A DNA stretch of 64,000 nucleotides from an uncultured Bacteroides sp. (GTDB lineage: Bacteria > Bacteroidota > Bacteroidia > Bacteroidales > Bacteroidaceae): assembly GCF_959029255.1 (NCBI RefSeq), contig NZ_CAUFUE010000006.1:124001-188000 (forward strand), in the 5' to 3' direction. The notes beneath the pieces are model-generated. The model ran no database searches. It was given only the letters and a program-made list of their open reading frames with translations, and was not told the DNA's origin. The position numbers and the translations under genes are program-made. This document shows, piece by piece, positions 53,010 to 61,675 of the stretch (positions within the stretch are counted from its first letter, which is position 1; every line of letters starts with the position of its first letter).

Positions 53010-56000
53010 TCAAGCAGTTTTCTTCTTATAAATGAACCAATATATCAGCGGAATAATAAACAAGCTGACCAGTGTCCCGATAAACATGGCACCAATCATC
53101 GCGATGGAAAGCGGTTTCTGCAACTCAGACCCCATATCGAAAGAGAACAACAGAGGAACCATCGCGAATATCGTAGTGAGCGATGTCATGATGATAGGGC
53201 GAAGCCTTCTCCTTCCGGCCTCGTGAATGGCCTCCATAAGCGGCATACCGGCTTTTCGCAATTCATTGATGGCATCCAGTTTCAAAATAGAGTCATTGAT
53301 AATGATACCGCATGTCACAATCAACCCGATAGCCGACATCAAATTCAAAGTATGTCCGCACACCCACAGCAACAACAGGGCAAATGCCACATCGATAGGA
53401 ATTTCCAGCAAAACAATCAAAGGCTGCACAAAACTCTCGAACTGGGCGGCAAGGATGAAATACATCAATAAAATGGAAATGAAGAGAATCACCACCAGTT
53501 CGTCCAGCATTTGGCGGTTGGAAAAGAAACTTCCGGAAAAAGCGGTGTCCCAATCTCCCGTAGCATCCACTGCCTGCTTCACTTCCGCCATCAGAGGTTC
53601 CGCATCCTCCACATCATAAAAACAGAAAGGAATATATTCTCCATTACGACCCGCAGTAATTGTCTTCAAGTCTTCCGCCGGACTGATTCTAACCAAATCA
53701 CGCAAGGGGATATATTCTATCTCGCCTTTATTGTCAGGACGTGTCTGTATCAAAGTCTGCCGCAAAATCTCATTCACGGTTTTCTCTTCGCCAACTATAC
53801 TGATAGGCAAATATTGCTGATAGGAATGCAGCATCGCCACACTGTTCTCCTTGAAAGCTGTCTTCAACTCCCGGTAAAGTTCATTATAGGCAACATTATA
53901 TAGTAAGAGCTTTTCTTGCAGAATACTGATGTTCAACTGGTTTTCAAAAGGTATTCCGGTCGGTGCCACTCCTGTCCGTTCGTTAAACCTGCGTTCCAAA
54001 CCCTGTAATTCTTCCGCTACCGGAGCTTTTTCCTTATTGCGTGCATAAAGTTCAGCCACTACATCAGCCTCTCCGGTTACGAACAACTTCTCGAAGACCG
54101 TTTCGGGAGGCATAAAAGTAACCACCGCCAAGGGATATTCAGCTTTCAGGCGTTGATACACCTTCTGTTGCAAAGGTTTTATCTCCGAAGGACTTCCAGT
54201 CTTGAAATACAATTCAGCTTCGGAAGATGAAAGCGCCTGTTCGCGATTCAGCAAATACTCTTGCTGACCGACAGATGCAGTCTGCTCCACCGTTTCTCCC
54301 TTCAACTCTTCAAACAAAGCATCCACCCGGTGGCGGTTCTCATCCACATGTATATTCTCATTCCATTCTACACGGGCAATCAGCTCATTTTGGTCAATCT
54401 CAGGCATACGCTCCTTCCCGATAAAAAAGAAAAAAAAGACGCAAAGAGGAACAGAGATGACACAGAAAACAACACTCAATGTTTTGTGGGAAAATATCCA
54501 ATTGATTCCTGCATCATAAAAACGATCCAGCGTATGCTCCTTCAACGGATTATTAATACGTATCCGCCCAAACCAGGATTTCGGACGTATTCCGGTACGG
54601 TAAACCAGCATGTAAAGTACCGGCAACAGCATGATACCCGTGAAATAAGAAACCAACAATCCCACCGTCACCGAAAAAGCCTGGTCATAGAACAGCGCCC
54701 CGGCAATGCCGCTCATAAATATCAACGGGACAAAAACAGCGATGGTAGTCAGCGACGAACTGAGCATCGGAGTTATCACCTCGCTTGTACCTGCCACGCA
54801 TGCACGTCTCAGGGTATAGCCCCGCTCCCGGTACTGGGAAATATTTTCCGTCACAATGATACTGCTGTCAATCATCATACCTAACGCCAGAATCAACCCT
54901 GACAGGGAAATAATATTGAGCGACATTTTAAAGAGGTAGAAGAACAGGAAACAAATGACGATAGACACCACCATACTCAGTCCGATGATGAACGGAGATT
55001 TGATATCACCCAAAAACAACACCGCCACAATACAAATGAAGAGGAAACCCAGTGACAGGTTCTGTTGCAAATTGGAAATCGTATAATCCAGCAGTTCAGT
55101 CTGGTTCCTGCTGATATTGAACTCAATATCCGGATAAACTCTTTTGAAATAATTCATCGTTCCGGTGATTGCCCGCTTCATGTCGTCCATGTTCTCGTCC
55201 GCCTGCTTGATGACCGCCAAGGTCACCGCACGCTTACCGTTACTCATGGAAACGCCTTTCTCTTTGACCGGCACAATACCTATCCGGCAAAAATCACCCA
55301 GACGGATAATACGCCCCTCTTTACGCAGAAATATATTCCTGACATCTTCATCCGTGCGCAGCAAGGTGGAAAACTTGATATTATACTCATAATACCCGTC
55401 ACGTACGGTCATACTACCCGGCTCCACATTATTTTGAGCCAACACATTTTCAATATCTTCCATGGAAACGCCCAGCACCGCCAGCTTATCCGGATCGGGA
55501 ACAATCTGCAACTGCCGTTCCAGCAAACCGGTCACGTCGACCATCGCCACCTCCGTCAATTGCTCTATGCGTCGTTTGATGACGTTCTCCGCAAATTCGC
55601 ATAAGTCAAGGAAAGCACGTCCATCGGTTTCCCCGTAAGCGCTGTCGTTCTTCAAAGTCAGATTCAAATAGAACACAGGGATGTCCGTAGCGCTCGCTTT
55701 CACCACTTTAGGACGATCGGCGTCTTTAGGCAAATAGTTCATGGCGGCATCAATCTTCTCATTCACCTCGATAAAAGCAAGATCCGTATTCGTGCCATAA
55801 TCAAAATTCAGACGGATAATACCTGCGCCATCCCGGGTTTCACTATTCATGTCCTTCAACTTCGCTACTTGGATAAGCTGTTGCCGCAAAGGTTTTACTA
55901 CCGTATTCTCCAGTTCACGCGCAGACGTATTCTGTTCAGACACCTGTACCGTAATCTCAGGAATGGCAATATCGGGCAGCAGGGAGACGGGCAAAGTGAA

Positions 56001-56081
56001 ATACGTCACCAGCCCCACAATGAAACACGCCGTAAACGCCATTAATACGGCAATCGGTCTCCGTATAAGGAAGTCAACCAT
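53010..56081 (-). CDS. RND-type efflux transporter, first pump of the operon
   Basis: This is a 1023-aa inner-membrane protein. Typical RND features are the N-terminal MVDFLIRRPIAVLMAFTACF, a porter domain, the TM4 motif LALGMMIDSSIIVTENI (a single Asp), and a second half with IPIDVAFALLLLWVCG and GLIVTCGIIINDSILKLDAI. Sequence style is hydrophobe/amphiphile efflux or CusA-like rather than SecDF. It lies 24 bp after the adaptor gene and 3 bp before the TolC-family gene. Substrate specificity is not readable. Confidence 0.9.
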   Translation of the reverse strand: MVDFLIRRPIAVLMAFTACFIVGLVTYFTLPVSLLPDIAIPEITVQVSEQNTSARELENTVVKPLRQQLIQVAKLKDMNSETRDGAGIIRLNFDYGTNTDLAFIEVNEKIDAAMNYLPKDADRPKVVKASATDIPVFYLNLTLKNDSAYGETDGRAFLDLCEFAENVIKRRIEQLTEVAMVDVTGLLERQLQIVPDPDKLAVLGVSMEDIENVLAQNNVEPGSMTVRDGYYEYNIKFSTLLRTDEDVRNIFLRKEGRIIRLGDFCRIGIVPVKEKGVSMSNGKRAVTLAVIKQADENMDDMKRAITGTMNYFKRVYPDIEFNISRNQTELLDYTISNLQQNLSLGFLFICIVAVLFLGDIKSPFIIGLSMVVSIVICFLFFYLFKMSLNIISLSGLILALGMMIDSSIIVTENISQYRERGYTLRRACVAGTSEVITPMLSSSLTTIAVFVPLIFMSGIAGALFYDQAFSVTVGLLVSYFTGIMLLPVLYMLVYRTGIRPKSWFGRIRINNPLKEHTLDRFYDAGINWIFSHKTLSVVFCVISVPLCVFFFFFIGKERMPEIDQNELIARVEWNENIHVDENRHRVDALFEELKGETVEQTASVGQQEYLLNREQALSSSEAELYFKTGSPSEIKPLQQKVYQRLKAEYPLAVVTFMPPETVFEKLFVTGEADVVAELYARNKEKAPVAEELQGLERRFNERTGVAPTGIPFENQLNISILQEKLLLYNVAYNELYRELKTAFKENSVAMLHSYQQYLPISIVGEEKTVNEILRQTLIQTRPDNKGEIEYIPLRDLVRISPAEDLKTITAGRNGEYIPFCFYDVEDAEPLMAEVKQAVDATGDWDTAFSGSFFSNRQMLDELVVILFISILLMYFILAAQFESFVQPLIVLLEIPIDVAFALLLLWVCGHTLNLMSAIGLIVTCGIIINDSILKLDAINELRKAGMPLMEAIHEAGRRRLRPIIMTSLTTIFAMVPLLFSFDMGSELQKPLSIAMIGAMFIGTLVSLFIIPLIYWFIYKKKTA

Positions 56082-56105
56082 CCTTCTCTCTTTAATTTTT
56101 AATTA

Positions 56106-57194
56106 TTAATTTTTAATTATCCTCACCGGTGACTCGTGTGCCAGATTCACATTTCCGGTTACGATAATCGTGTCTCCTTCCTCTATTTTATCCGTTTGGG
56201 GAACTCCCGTAACCAACGTACACTCATCGGCATTCTCCAGTCCGGTTTGTACATAGTTCCAGCGGGCAAGCCCCTTCTTCAGCGTAAATACCACTTGTTT
56301 TCCCGAGCGTAATACCACAGCGCTTTTAGGAATTACAAACTGCTTACCCAAAGAACGGTGCACATTCACCCGCACATTCATACCGCTGAACAACTTCCCC
56401 TTACCGTTTACAAATGCTTTCACCTTAACCATTCCCTTGTCATCCACAATCGGGTTTATCTGTACAATGTGCCCTTCATAACCGGAAGCTGCATCAGAAT
56501 ATGGAGTGACCACCACCTTGTCACCGGTCTTAATCAGAGGAAGCTCATTCTCCAATACCGTGAAATCAGCCTCCATATTTTGCGACCCGACAATAGTACA
56601 GAAAGTCTCCGAAGTATTTGCGGCATTATAAGGTTTGGAGAAAAGATTGGCTACCACGCCATCAAAAGGAGCCAACAGCGTGGCGTGTTCCTCTTCATAT
56701 TTAGCCAACTCATATTGGGAAAGACTCTGTTCGTAGCCACTCTTGGTACGAGCCAGTTGCATGATGTCAGCCGGCACTTTGCTTGTATCATCTACAGGAT
56801 AACCCTGCCCTATCAGCACATCCTGCAATTCCAGTTTGGCACGGTCCAAGGCATCCTTAGCCTGCGCGGTCTTATTCTTCAGCCTGAATTTATCCAGTTC
56901 CGCTAGCTTTTGCCCCTTACGCACGTATTCACCGTTCTTTACGTAGATATGCGATACAATGCCGGTTGTTTCAAAGCGCAAATCCGCCAATCCTCCGGCA
57001 ACGACTTTCCCGTTGCTCACCAACTCATGGTCGAATACACGAGGCTTTAAAACCTCTATCGTCACTTCATTATCATTGCTTGGAAGCACGGTTGCCACCC
57101 CTTCCTCCACAGTTTTCCCTTTCTTTTCGCCGGAACAGGCAGTCAATAACAAAAGCGCTACATATAGCAGGTTCCGGTAATTTTGTGTCCTCAT
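56106..57194 (-). CDS. RND periplasmic adaptor (membrane fusion) lipoprotein
   Basis: This is a 362-aa protein with lipobox LLLTAC20. It has the HlyD/AcrA order: a beta-barrel strand, a lipoyl half-motif (GIVSHIYVKNGEYVRKGQKL), a helical hairpin (KTAQAKDALDRAKLELQDVL), the second lipoyl half (ATLLAPFDGVVANLFSKPYN), and C-terminal barrel and membrane-proximal domains. It joins RND pumps to the TolC-type channel. The start lies 8 bp after the O-antigen-ligase-like gene, so the efflux genes appear to belong to the same transcript as the genes upstream. It is the only adaptor gene for two pumps. Confidence 0.9.
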   Translation of the reverse strand: MRTQNYRNLLYVALLLLTACSGEKKGKTVEEGVATVLPSNDNEVTIEVLKPRVFDHELVSNGKVVAGGLADLRFETTGIVSHIYVKNGEYVRKGQKLAELDKFRLKNKTAQAKDALDRAKLELQDVLIGQGYPVDDTSKVPADIMQLARTKSGYEQSLSQYELAKYEEEHATLLAPFDGVVANLFSKPYNAANTSETFCTIVGSQNMEADFTVLENELPLIKTGDKVVVTPYSDAASGYEGHIVQINPIVDDKGMVKVKAFVNGKGKLFSGMNVRVNVHRSLGKQFVIPKSAVVLRSGKQVVFTLKKGLARWNYVQTGLENADECTLVTGVPQTDKIEEGDTIIVTGNVNLAHESPVRIIKN

Positions 57195-57202
57195 GTTTAT
57201 AT

Positions 57203-58885
57203 TCAGTTATCTATATTTTCAATATCTATCTTGTCAAGTTCTTCCCGCATTTCCCGTATGGCTGTAGAATTAACCTTCGGTTCTTTCGTCCACACTACCC
57301 GTTTCATTTCTTCAAATTTATCCGGTTGGCAAAAGTTCGGTTCAGCATACAGCTTTGCCAACAGATAATATGGATAGATCCTTCCCGGCAAGCGATGGAT
57401 GGCACGTTTAAACCAACCTTCCGCCGCCCGGTAATTTCCCATTTGCTGGTAATTCTTACCTATTATATTCAGCACCATCGGATCGTTACTCACCTTCATC
57501 GTCTCTTCCATTATTCGGTTTGACTCTTCATATCTTCCCAGTTTATGCAGGCAATGCCCATACTCAAACATGAAATCATCTTTTTCTTTCAACAAAGGAT
57601 AAAGTTTTTCATAATCTTCCAATGCCGCCTCATAAGCTCCCGCCCGATAAAGCATCCGTACATTCACCTCTTTACGGCAGGCATCCAGCATCTTGCGGTC
57701 ATCCGGTAAGCGATATATACCGTATGCAGCTACCACAATCATCATCATCACCCAGGTTGTCCACCTGTTATTTATCACACATACCAGCAATAGGCCGACT
57801 AATGTAACAATAAATACCGGAAGTTGAAGCGGATAAGATGAAAAAGAAAAAATCAACAGCGAAATTATAGCCGCACATACCCCGTAGCGCTCCTGGCGTA
57901 TTCCCGAATACAGACAAAAACCGATAACCAGTAATACAAGAACCGTCACCGGTATTCCATATTCAATCGCCACTTTCAGATATTCATTAAAAGCATATTT
58001 CGGACTTCCTGCCACACGCTCCTCCCAGTTTTCATAGTCACCTTTTGCAAAATACCTCTCCTGCGCCTCTCCAAAAGCCGCCGCAAAACTTCCTTCCCCA
58101 TGCCCACTCCAAGGTTCCTCTGCTATGGCATGGCAAGCAACCTTCCACATAAAGAACCGTCCTCTGGCAGAATCCTGATTAATCATACACATCAGGAAAA
58201 ACATCAGCAGCAACATTGCCACAACCCCGATTACAGCCGCCACCGCGCGCTTTCTTTCCCGTTTCCACATTTCAAGCCAGATTTTTCCCCAGTTGCGCTC
58301 CATAGCGACCACAAATATACAAGATATTCCGGCTGCCAGCCATGCCGAACGGCTCATAGTGGCAGGGAGCACACAGAGAATACTAATCCCCGCCCCCATT
58401 GCAATGCATTTTTCTATTTTCAAATCAGCCCCCATGATACACCTCCACGGAAACCGCAATTCCAGCCATCGATACAAGCATACGGGCAGCACCATCGCCA
58501 GATAACCGGCATACGGCCCCGGATTAAAGAACGATCCCGTCAGCGCATATCGTGAATGCCCCGAAACTGCAAATCCATACAACTGGCACAAGCCCCAGAC
58601 AGCTTCCACACCACCCCATATCATCAACGCTATCGACAAGCAATACGCAGGGTAAGACAAATGTTTCTTTTGCTTCAACACGAAAGGTATAAACAAGATA
58701 ATTGCGGCCGCCACCAGGGTCATTTTATCAAACCATATCCATTGCCCGATGATTTCACCCGCCGACAACTCAGCATTAGTTACACTCACCAAGGAGAGCA
58801 ACAGCAGCATGGCAATTATCAATAGAACAACTACCGTATAGAGTTTCCACATCTTTAATTTACCGCTTTCCATATTCTGTTCCAT
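57203..58885 (-). CDS. O-antigen ligase/polymerase-like membrane protein with C-terminal TPRs
   Basis: This is a protein of up to 560 aa with about ten membrane segments in residues 10-390. The central periplasmic loop carries the Wzy_C-type pattern (WSGHGEGSFAAAFGEAQERYF and YAFNEYLKVAIEYGIPVTVL), followed by three TPR-like units to the end (DYEKLYPLLKEKDDFMFEYG, NYRAAEGWFKRAIHRLPGRI). Related proteins ligate or polymerise surface glycans, but TPR-tailed versions in Bacteroides occur outside O-antigen clusters and no glycosyltransferase gene is nearby. The start is ambiguous: ATG 58885 overlaps the signal peptidase gene by 31 bp, while ATG 58852 gives a 2-bp gap. It is embedded in the long minus-strand operon. 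Confidence 0.75.
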   Translation of the reverse strand: MEQNMESGKLKMWKLYTVVVLLIIAMLLLLSLVSVTNAELSAGEIIGQWIWFDKMTLVAAAIILFIPFVLKQKKHLSYPAYCLSIALMIWGGVEAVWGLCQLYGFAVSGHSRYALTGSFFNPGPYAGYLAMVLPVCLYRWLELRFPWRCIMGADLKIEKCIAMGAGISILCVLPATMSRSAWLAAGISCIFVVAMERNWGKIWLEMWKRERKRAVAAVIGVVAMLLLMFFLMCMINQDSARGRFFMWKVACHAIAEEPWSGHGEGSFAAAFGEAQERYFAKGDYENWEERVAGSPKYAFNEYLKVAIEYGIPVTVLVLLVIGFCLYSGIRQERYGVCAAIISLLIFSFSSYPLQLPVFIVTLVGLLLVCVINNRWTTWVMMMIVVAAYGIYRLPDDRKMLDACRKEVNVRMLYRAGAYEAALEDYEKLYPLLKEKDDFMFEYGHCLHKLGRYEESNRIMEETMKVSNDPMVLNIIGKNYQQMGNYRAAEGWFKRAIHRLPGRIYPYYLLAKLYAEPNFCQPDKFEEMKRVVWTKEPKVNSTAIREMREELDKIDIENIDN

Positions 58886-59766
58886 CTTACGGTTCCCCTG
58901 TTTTCATCTACCGACTTCCAAACTCTCCATGCCTTGCCTACAATATACTCTTCAGGCAACAATCCCCAATAGCGGGAATCTTTGGAGTTTTCCACCTTAT
59001 CACCTGCCATGAAGTAATAATTCTTTTGAAAACAATATTCCGAAAGTATCCGGTCACCCATATATACATGATTATCCTTATACTTCAACTTCTCCTGCTG
59101 TTCCCATTCTATCACATTCTTATAAAGCCTGAAAGTAACACTATCCAACCGGACACTGTCTCCCGCCTTTGGAATATAGAACGGCCCGAAGTTTTTCACC
59201 GTCCATTTCTGTGTCCCCCCCGGATAAGCCCTGACTCCGGTATCCTCATCCGACAGTTGCCGTTCCTTAATGATTGTCATAAAACGGTCTTGCGCCTCCA
59301 CATTCCCCAATTCATGCGGATAGCCATCCACCTGATATCTTCCGTTCACAATCCGGAACGTATCTCCCGGCAACGCCACGCAACGTTTCACATAATACTG
59401 CATCACGTCCATCTCAATCCGCCTCCACTTCTTGGAACAAGGATAATTAAAAACCACTACATCATTCCGTTCTACTTCTCCCAATCCCGGCAGACGTCTA
59501 ATCTTCACCTGTTTGCCATTGACCGCCTCCATGATGTTGAACAGCCGTGCGCCATACTTCATCTTGTTCACCAAGATTGCATCACCCGCCAATAATTCCG
59601 GCTCCATAGAGTCACTGGGTATATGAAACGATGTGACGCAAAAAACTTGAATTATCAGCCACAAAAGCCCGATACCACAGATACAGAGAAAGATATTTAT
59701 TCCCCAATCAATGATTTTAAGTAAACGAAACGAAGTACGCATGCTAAGTCCTTGATTTATTTCCAC
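58855..59766 (-). CDS. Signal peptidase I (S26 family), operon-specific copy
   Basis: This is a 303-aa protein with one membrane anchor (residues 22-44). The catalytic Ser53 is in IPSDSMEPELLAGD and the general base Lys127 in YVKRCVALPGD. The C-terminal box is GDKVENSKDSRYWGLLPEEY. Met9 (59742) is an alternative start. The enzyme removes signal peptides outside the cytoplasmic membrane. Bacteria normally encode their housekeeping copy elsewhere, so a copy inside this operon may serve operon-specific cargo. It is 7 bp after the upstream transglutaminase-like gene. Confidence 0.9.
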   Translation of the reverse strand: MEINQGLSMRTSFRLLKIIDWGINIFLCICGIGLLWLIIQVFCVTSFHIPSDSMEPELLAGDAILVNKMKYGARLFNIMEAVNGKQVKIRRLPGLGEVERNDVVVFNYPCSKKWRRIEMDVMQYYVKRCVALPGDTFRIVNGRYQVDGYPHELGNVEAQDRFMTIIKERQLSDEDTGVRAYPGGTQKWTVKNFGPFYIPKAGDSVRLDSVTFRLYKNVIEWEQQEKLKYKDNHVYMGDRILSEYCFQKNYYFMAGDKVENSKDSRYWGLLPEEYIVGKAWRVWKSVDENRGTVRWNRIWKAVN

Positions 59767-59773
59767 AATTCAG

Positions 59774-61675
59774 TTATCTTAAATGTCCCAAGAAACGCTG
59801 TTCCCCATTCTCCCACAGAAATACCTGTTCTTCCACTCCTTTGGTACAATTATGCAGTCTTAATAAAGCATTAGACGGCACATCATCAAACTCTATAAAA
59901 TCATCGTCCGCCACTTTCCTGCCCAGTGACACCCAACCATTCGCGCCATCCTGATACAGCAACTCATAGCAATCACCACTTTTCACATAATTATCATCAT
60001 TACGAGGTATCCACAAGATGCCACCTATATCCACTGGCCTGCCGAAATCCAGCACCAAGAAAGCGCTTCGCTTATACGATTGAAACAAAGAAAGCCAATC
60101 GCCGTCCTGCGCTTTATCTATCTCCCTGCCCGGCATGCTGCATGCGGGTAGCATATCCTCCACAAATTCAAAACGCAGTTGTTCTGTAAAAGCAGTATCA
60201 GTATATATATACAATTCCGCAATCTCCAGTTGCGCTTTTCTAATCAGATTGAGCTTCAAATATCTATAACGCTTCTTGGGATGGAGCTTGATATGCCGCT
60301 TCAAATACAACCCACTGTCCCGCACCACCGTCAAAAGATCCGCCTTTTCAAAGTCAAGCCGGTTACTACCTTCCACACGAGTTCCATTAATTCTGTATAA
60401 ATGATCCTTCATGTAGGATGTCACCGGATACTTCCGGGTCAACCTCACCCTCTCCTTCCTTGTACAATCAGGTTTAAATACCCTGGTCTCCCTCCCTTCC
60501 AGCATGAAAGGGTAACCATTTTCTACCAGACCGCCTTTTCCTTTCACCACCGGCATAAGGATTGCTTCCGGCTCAATATTTTCAATACGGGCATATCCAC
60601 CGTCCTGTTCATAACGCCCCACAGGCATCCAACCTTCAAAAGCAAACACGGCAATAAACCCGTCTTCATTTTTTTCAATGGGTGTCTTCACGATATTCTC
60701 ACCAAAGTATTCCGCAGTCACATCACGCAAGTAATAATCACCATCGAATGTAGGATGCACTTGCCTGGCAAAACAAGTGCGATATACCTTTCCTTTTCTC
60801 CGTTTATTTTCCCAATCCCGTTTCACTCCCGATTCATGAAACTCTATGGGAATAAATCTTCCGGTCGTATCCTCCACCGCATTCCATTCATGGCTATGCC
60901 TGATTTCCGGTGAATATTTATACCGGTCCCTCGTCACGGGAATTCCCAATGTACGAAACATATACATGATATAATCGCAATACTCCCTGCACGTCCCCAT
61001 CCAGCATTTCCTCAAAGAAAGCGCCCCATGATGCGGCATGTTGAAATCTACATTATGTCTATATCCGGCACGCTCCGCATAATGTTGCACCGCGCTTGCC
61101 GCCTCTATCACATCCGTTCCTTTATACAAAGAGTCCAGCAACGGAACAAAATAATCACGATACTCCACACGCCACCTTTCCAGCGGTTCATCCCCTATCC
61201 GGTAGGGCAACAAATACTCACAGAAATCATCAAAAGAATAATATTTCCCCCATTCATACCTCCGCCACGATTCAAAAGCCAACTCTATATTCTCTATCAG
61301 ATAATCGGCAGTTATAACACGGGCGTCATATACTTTAGGCAAACTCCTATAAGGAAAGCTTTTCCACCTGTTCTCAATCGCATTCTTTGTCTTCACATTG
61401 ACCATCGCCTGCCGGATGCTGTCCAATTCCGGTACATTATATGCGAACTTGTCCTTCATATTGGCAATCAGAAATCTGGCAGCCTTCCATTTCAGCGTTT
61501 CTCCCCTATCCTTATAGTAATTCAACACCCGTTCCAATTCCCGGCGATTGTCTCCGGCAAAAGCCAAAGTGTCCTCTATACGACGGTCTTCATCCGTAGT
61601 ACATCCGACCCATAATAACTGTATAGCTATCATAGCCCATACAACATATATCTTATGGAAAAATCTGTCGTCCAT
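59774..61675 (-). CDS. Transglutaminase-like lipoprotein, second paralogue
   Basis: The protein is 633 aa with ATG 61675, which gives a lipobox (LLWVGC25). Upstream in-frame ATGs would add residues lying over the preceding gene; even so, it overlaps that gene by 23 bp. The transglutaminase-core triad is intact: Cys229 (MGTCREYCDY), His262 (RHSHEWNAV) and Asp269 (EDTTGRFIP). The C-terminal 150 residues form a beta domain of discoidin-like style (IPRNDDNYVKSGDCYELLYQ, DGANGWVSLGRKV). It is clearly related along its whole length to the next gene upstream (61653-63584). Peptidase or cross-linking activity is possible; the substrate is unknown. Confidence 0.8.
   Translation of the reverse strand: MDDRFFHKIYVVWAMIAIQLLWVGCTTDEDRRIEDTLAFAGDNRRELERVLNYYKDRGETLKWKAARFLIANMKDKFAYNVPELDSIRQAMVNVKTKNAIENRWKSFPYRSLPKVYDARVITADYLIENIELAFESWRRYEWGKYYSFDDFCEYLLPYRIGDEPLERWRVEYRDYFVPLLDSLYKGTDVIEAASAVQHYAERAGYRHNVDFNMPHHGALSLRKCWMGTCREYCDYIMYMFRTLGIPVTRDRYKYSPEIRHSHEWNAVEDTTGRFIPIEFHESGVKRDWENKRRKGKVYRTCFARQVHPTFDGDYYLRDVTAEYFGENIVKTPIEKNEDGFIAVFAFEGWMPVGRYEQDGGYARIENIEPEAILMPVVKGKGGLVENGYPFMLEGRETRVFKPDCTRKERVRLTRKYPVTSYMKDHLYRINGTRVEGSNRLDFEKADLLTVVRDSGLYLKRHIKLHPKKRYRYLKLNLIRKAQLEIAELYIYTDTAFTEQLRFEFVEDMLPACSMPGREIDKAQDGDWLSLFQSYKRSAFLVLDFGRPVDIGGILWIPRNDDNYVKSGDCYELLYQDGANGWVSLGRKVADDDFIEFDDVPSNALLRLHNCTKGVEEQVFLWENGEQRFLGHLR

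Noticed and set aside
57203..58885. Surface-polysaccharide (O-antigen or capsule) biosynthesis locus
   Set aside because: There are no glycosyltransferase, flippase or sugar-nucleotide genes around the ligase-like gene. Its neighbours are protease, transglutaminase-like and efflux genes.
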